This document shows positions 20,278 to 23,098 of a DNA stretch of 23,098 nt, piece by piece (position 1 is the stretch's first letter; each line of letters begins with the position of its first letter). The DNA comes from a virus. Made by a program: the position numbers and the translations under genes. The notes under the pieces are model-generated. The model saw only the letters and a list, made by a program, of their open reading frames with translations, made no database searches and was not told the origin of the DNA. The stretch is taken from the IMG/VR virus record IMGVR_UViG_3300031977_001296, positions 1 through 23,098 of that record; one strand, 5' to 3'.

Positions 20278-20525
20278 TGACAATCGGGTTGGATGGTCTA
20301 ATGTTAACTAAGAACAAATTTTCTAAGATGGTTGAAGATGTGGTGAAAACTAGCAACAGTTCCTATATGGATGCTATCATTCACTTGTGTGAAAAGAACA
20401 ACATCGAGATTGAAGATATCAAAAAGTATATCTCACCGACCATCAAAAACAAACTTGAGGTTGAGGCTCAAAACCTGAACTTCATGGTAGAACCTAAAGG
20501 CAATACCTTGCCATTGGGTGAATAA
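20277..20525 (+). CDS. 33: late-transcription co-activator gp33
   Basis: The 82-residue protein matches T4 gp33 through its core: FSKMVEDVVKTSNSSYMDAI then IHLCEKNNIEIEDIKKYISP and IKNKLEVEAQNLNFM align with T4 blocks around EKMVEEFGMSYLEA, LEENSIP and FIPSGIIEKIQSEAIDENLL. Gp33 binds the host RNA-polymerase flap and links it to the sliding clamp (gp45) for late transcription. The N-terminal arm is shorter than in T4 and the extreme C terminus (GNTLPLGE) is a degenerate version of the T4 clamp-binding tail. Ribosome-binding site GGAGGGG at 20263-20269; position directly before gp32 as in T4. Confidence 0.85.
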   Translation: MTIGLDGLMLTKNKFSKMVEDVVKTSNSSYMDAIIHLCEKNNIEIEDIKKYISPTIKNKLEVEAQNLNFMVEPKGNTLPLGE

Positions 20526-20533
20526 TGTGGTAT

Positions 20534-20541
20534 TATAAATA
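20534..20541 (+). promoter_or_regulatory. T4-type late promoter upstream of gp32
   Basis: TATAAATA is an exact match to the T4 late promoter octamer recognised by gp55. It lies in the 91-base gap between gp33 and gp32, about 76 bases before the gp32 ATG. It was the only exact match I found in the window by eye on either strand. Confidence 0.6.
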
Positions 20542-20616
20542 CTTCATATATTATGTGAATAAAGTGGATACGCTGAAATACAAAAAAACATACACTGAAC
20601 ATACGAGGAAATACAT

Positions 20617-21510
20617 ATGTCTTTTGCAAATCTAAAGCGCAATCGCGCTAACTCTATCGCTAAACTTGTCGCCGCAGCTGGTGATAGTGGCGAACAAAAA
20701 AAATCAACAAAATCCTATGTCGATGAACGCCAATGGAAACCTACTGTCGATAAGGCAGGCAATGGTTACGCCGTTCTTCGATTCCTTCCTGCTGCGGAAG
20801 GTAACGACCTACCTTGGGTTCGTTATTGGGACCACGGGTTCAAAGGTCCAACTGGACAATGGTATATCGAGAAGTCTCTGACATCCATTGGTCAACAAGA
20901 CCCTGTTTCAGAAATGAACAGCAAGTTGTGGAACTCTGGTGTTGAATCCGACAAAGAACTTGCGAGAGAACGCAAGCGTCGATTGCACTATGTTGCGAAC
21001 GTTCTTGTTGAACAAGACGCAAGCAACCCTGAAAACGAAGGTAAGGTTATGCTCTTTACTTTCGGTAAGAAAATCTTTGACAAGATTATGGATGTGATGC
21101 AACCTCAGTTTGCAGACGAAGAACCAATGAACCCCTTTGATTTCTGGGATGGTGCTTCATTCAAATTGAAGATTCGCAATGTCGAAGGTTATCGTAACTA
21201 TGATAAGTCTGAGTTCTCTTCTCCATCTCCTCTTTCGGAGAATGAAGCTGAACTAGAAGAGGTTTACGACCAACTTCATGACCTGAATGAATTCACTGAT
21301 GCCGCAAACTACAAGTCTTATGATGAGTTGTATGCAAGGTTGATGTTGGTTCTAGGTGAAGCGACTAACAATAGTTATCGTCCCGAACTGGAAGAGGTTG
21401 AAGAACCTGTTGAACGTAAAACTTCTCCAGCGCCAGAGATTGCTTCTGCGAGTGACGAGGATGACGATGACACTATGTCATACTTCGCCAAGTTGGCCGC
21501 TGAAGAATAG
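20617..21510 (+). CDS. 32: single-stranded DNA-binding protein gp32
   Basis: The 297-residue protein has the full T4 gp32 plan. The N-terminal basic segment FANLKRNRANSIAKL holds the LAST-like (Lys/Arg)-Ser motif for cooperativity. The core has WKPTVDKAGNGYAVLRFLPA, VRYWDHGFKGPTGQWYIE, KLWNSGVESDKELARERKR, VMLFTFGKKIFDKI, NPFDFWDGASFKLKI and NYDKSEF. The C-terminal tail SASDEDDDDTMSYFAKLAAEE is acidic and would recruit replication proteins. The sequence contains no cysteine, so the structural zinc site of T4 gp32 is absent. Ribosome-binding site GAGGA at 20604-20608. Confidence 0.95.
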   Translation: MSFANLKRNRANSIAKLVAAAGDSGEQKKSTKSYVDERQWKPTVDKAGNGYAVLRFLPAAEGNDLPWVRYWDHGFKGPTGQWYIEKSLTSIGQQDPVSEMNSKLWNSGVESDKELARERKRRLHYVANVLVEQDASNPENEGKVMLFTFGKKIFDKIMDVMQPQFADEEPMNPFDFWDGASFKLKIRNVEGYRNYDKSEFSSPSPLSENEAELEEVYDQLHDLNEFTDAANYKSYDELYARLMLVLGEATNNSYRPELEEVEEPVERKTSPAPEIASASDEDDDDTMSYFAKLAAEE

Positions 21511-21586
21511 GGTTGATTACCTTGGGTATCCTGCAGCGACTTTACCTAAGTCACAAATAAGACGGGACATCACCAAAACAATTACT

Positions 21587-21608
21587 AGGGGACTGCGGTC
21601 CCCTTTTT
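21587..21608 (+). terminator. intrinsic terminator after gp32
   Basis: AGGGGAC (21587-21593), loop TGCG, GTCCCCT (21598-21604), then a run of T to 21608 and an AT-rich tail. The stem has seven perfect pairs. It lies 76 bases after the gp32 stop, between converging genes. The minus-strand gene ends only 4 bases away; read in that direction the stem is followed by a weaker T-containing stretch, so it may work both ways. Confidence 0.9.
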
Positions 21609-21611
21609 ATT

Positions 21612-23098
21612 TTAGTAACTCATTGAAAGACCATCGACAGCAGATGGTGTGTCGAAGTATGCAGAAGATTGACTAACGTTACTTACGTTAGACGTTGGTG
21701 CATTCACTACGTTGACAGCTTGTTGACTTTGTTGGTCCGCTTTCGCCTCTTCACGAGCTGTTGTCTGAGTACCCAATTCCTGAGTAATACTCGCTCTCTT
21801 TGTTTCTGCTGGTGCAACCTCAACTGGTGAGGTTTCCGCTGGAGATGAGAAGAAATCTCCAATCTTATCCAAAACAGATTTCTGTTTATTTTCTAAAAAC
21901 ATTCTAACTTCATCTGGTGACGCACCGTCAGCAATCAATCGTCTCACTTGACCAAAAGTAATACCTGTAACCTTATATTCTTGCATAATGTTGTTAAGTT
22001 CATTATCAGCATCTCTAGTTTGATACACAATGGTGCCTTCACCCGTTTCTGTGTCGAACTGACCAATTATTTCTTTATTTTTACTTGTTGTCATTTCTTC
22101 ACCTAGAAATGCAGTCCGGGCGCCACGTCCAGTCTGTTCACCTTCAATAGAGGTAATCATACTTTTTGTTGTTGTCTGAGTATCAACACTACCGTCGCTT
22201 GACTGGGTTGATACGGTATCAACACTTTGACCAGCTGATATATCCGAAGTATTTGCATCAGGCATAAAAGGATAGAAAGGACCAAACCCAACTTTGCCGA
22301 TAACAGGTACATCGAACTCGATACGAGGTACACCAATCTCAGCGAACATATTAGTGAGCATAGACTTTATCTTACTCAAGTCGAACATTTCTCCCATATC
22401 AGTGAAGAAATCACCGATACTTGTTAACGTCTCATCGAACCATGTTGATATAGCGTCGATGGTTTCATTAAACCACGCTGTGATTCTATCTGGGATACCT
22501 GTAATCCAAGTTTCGAAGGTATCCATCAACTCAGCGAACCCTTCTTGGAAACTGAACGAATCTAGGAAACTTTCTATCTCAGTGAAACCAAGTGCTCCTG
22601 CAAGCCAGGATACCATGTCTTTAATTAAATCGGCTGGCCACATGATGATTGCACTAATAACTTGTTCTATACCTCTAGAGATGCCTCGAAGAAATCTTTC
22701 GGCTAAATTATCATCTTCGTTTGCAGTGAAACCTTCAATAAAACCATCTATGACGTTATAAAGCGCATAAAGAGGTAAAAGTATTCTTCCAAATACTCGT
22801 AACAGGTTTTTACCTATTTTAATGATTGCTGGAAGTAGTGTCTTCGTTATAAAAGTTGCTGCGGCGGTAACGGAAGTTATAATCCCCTTAACTAATAACA
22901 CTATTCCTGTACCAATCGTTTTAAAAACTGGAATCAATAAAGGAACGACACGTGCTACAGTCGCTATGACACCACTAATCACACCACCTACGCCCATTAA
23001 ATCAGCGACATATTTTAGAAATCCTTTTTCTTCTAATTCTTTTTGTGCATCACCGACATCTTTAAGAAAAGTTGAAGTAAACCCTTTGGAACCTTCTC
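21612..23098 (-). CDS. virion structural protein, tape-measure-like (N terminus beyond window edge)
   Basis: The minus-strand frame is open to the window end, 33 codons beyond the first internal ATG (22997), so at least 494 residues are present. The visible N-terminal part is Gly/Ala/Ile/Val-rich with several hydrophobic helices (from VISGVIATVARVVPLLIPVF to about SWLAGALGF), as in phage tape-measure and baseplate-hub proteins. The middle has repeated amphipathic segments (WITGIPDRITAWFNETIDAI, STWFDETLTSIGDFF). The C-terminal 100 residues are Ser/Thr/Gln/Val-rich (NVVNAPTSNVSNVSQ), a pattern typical of tail structural proteins. A tape-measure role is inferred; no gp29 identity is claimed. 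Confidence 0.65.
   Translation of the reverse strand, partial: EGSKGFTSTFLKDVGDAQKELEEKGFLKYVADLMGVGGVISGVIATVARVVPLLIPVFKTIGTGIVLLVKGIITSVTAAATFITKTLLPAIIKIGKNLLRVFGRILLPLYALYNVIDGFIEGFTANEDDNLAERFLRGISRGIEQVISAIIMWPADLIKDMVSWLAGALGFTEIESFLDSFSFQEGFAELMDTFETWITGIPDRITAWFNETIDAISTWFDETLTSIGDFFTDMGEMFDLSKIKSMLTNMFAEIGVPRIEFDVPVIGKVGFGPFYPFMPDANTSDISAGQSVDTVSTQSSDGSVDTQTTTKSMITSIEGEQTGRGARTAFLGEEMTTSKNKEIIGQFDTETGEGTIVYQTRDADNELNNIMQEYKVTGITFGQVRRLIADGASPDEVRMFLENKQKSVLDKIGDFFSSPAETSPVEVAPAETKRASITQELGTQTTAREEAKADQQSQQAVNVVNAPTSNVSNVSQSSAYFDTPSAVDGLSMSY

Noticed and set aside
22294-22761. 155-codon plus-strand frame
   Set aside because: It is antisense to the long minus-strand structural gene, which has consistent protein-like features.
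1-23098. CRISPR array, insertion sequence or integrase
   Set aside because: No regularly spaced repeats, transposase or recombinase motifs, or terminal inverted repeats were seen.

Overview
The window looks like part of an AT-rich genome of a T4-superfamily marine myovirus, of the group that includes cyanophages and pelagiphages. The evidence is a gp33 (late-transcription co-activator) to gp32 (single-stranded DNA-binding protein) gene pair in T4 order, a GH24 T4-type lysozyme, a truncated PhoH-family ATPase, ThyX, a small tRNA cluster, an exact T4-type late promoter octamer upstream of gp32, and dense ATGA/TAATG gene overlaps. There is no photosynthesis gene in view, so the host cannot be fixed from this window.

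Layout. (1) 1-2150: the end of phoH, then tightly coupled small genes around the lysozyme and a transglutaminase-like cysteine peptidase. (2) 2169-13660: an unusually large block of about 14 glycan-related genes, all on the + strand and mostly overlapping. It holds at least six GT-A-type glycosyltransferase-like proteins (five of them related to each other), a GT25-like protein, a methyltransferase resembling the plant GXM/IRX15 (DUF579) family, a HAD-phosphatase/sugar-nucleotidyltransferase fusion, a sulfotransferase, a nucleotide-sugar epimerase/dehydratase, two further methyltransferase-like proteins and a DUF115/sialyltransferase-like protein. Together they could activate a sugar, modify it, transfer it, and decorate it with methyl and sulfate groups. 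(3) 13664-15710: a PD-(D/E)XK exonuclease followed by small conserved phage genes. Two copies of a repeated promoter module (palindrome plus sigma70-like promoter) drive this part. (4) 15711-16490: a non-coding, highly structured stretch with tRNA-Thr(UGU), tRNA-Asn(GUU) and tRNA-Tyr(GUA), and two non-tRNA structured segments. The first has mutually exclusive GC-rich hairpins over the ribosome-binding site of a possible 20-residue peptide. (5) 16492-19467: small genes around thyX. (6) 19443-21510: a small minus-strand gene, then a gp33-upstream conserved gene, gp33 and gp32, closed by a clear intrinsic terminator. (7) 21612 to the window end: a minus-strand virion structural, tape-measure-like protein that runs off the edge.

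The strongest candidates for something new are the glycan synthesis/decoration block (particularly the GXM-like methyltransferase with its flanking duplicated glycosyltransferases and a sulfotransferase), the switch-like RNA at 15720-15815, and the duplicated palindromic promoter module. All assignments come from reading motifs by eye; no database search was run.
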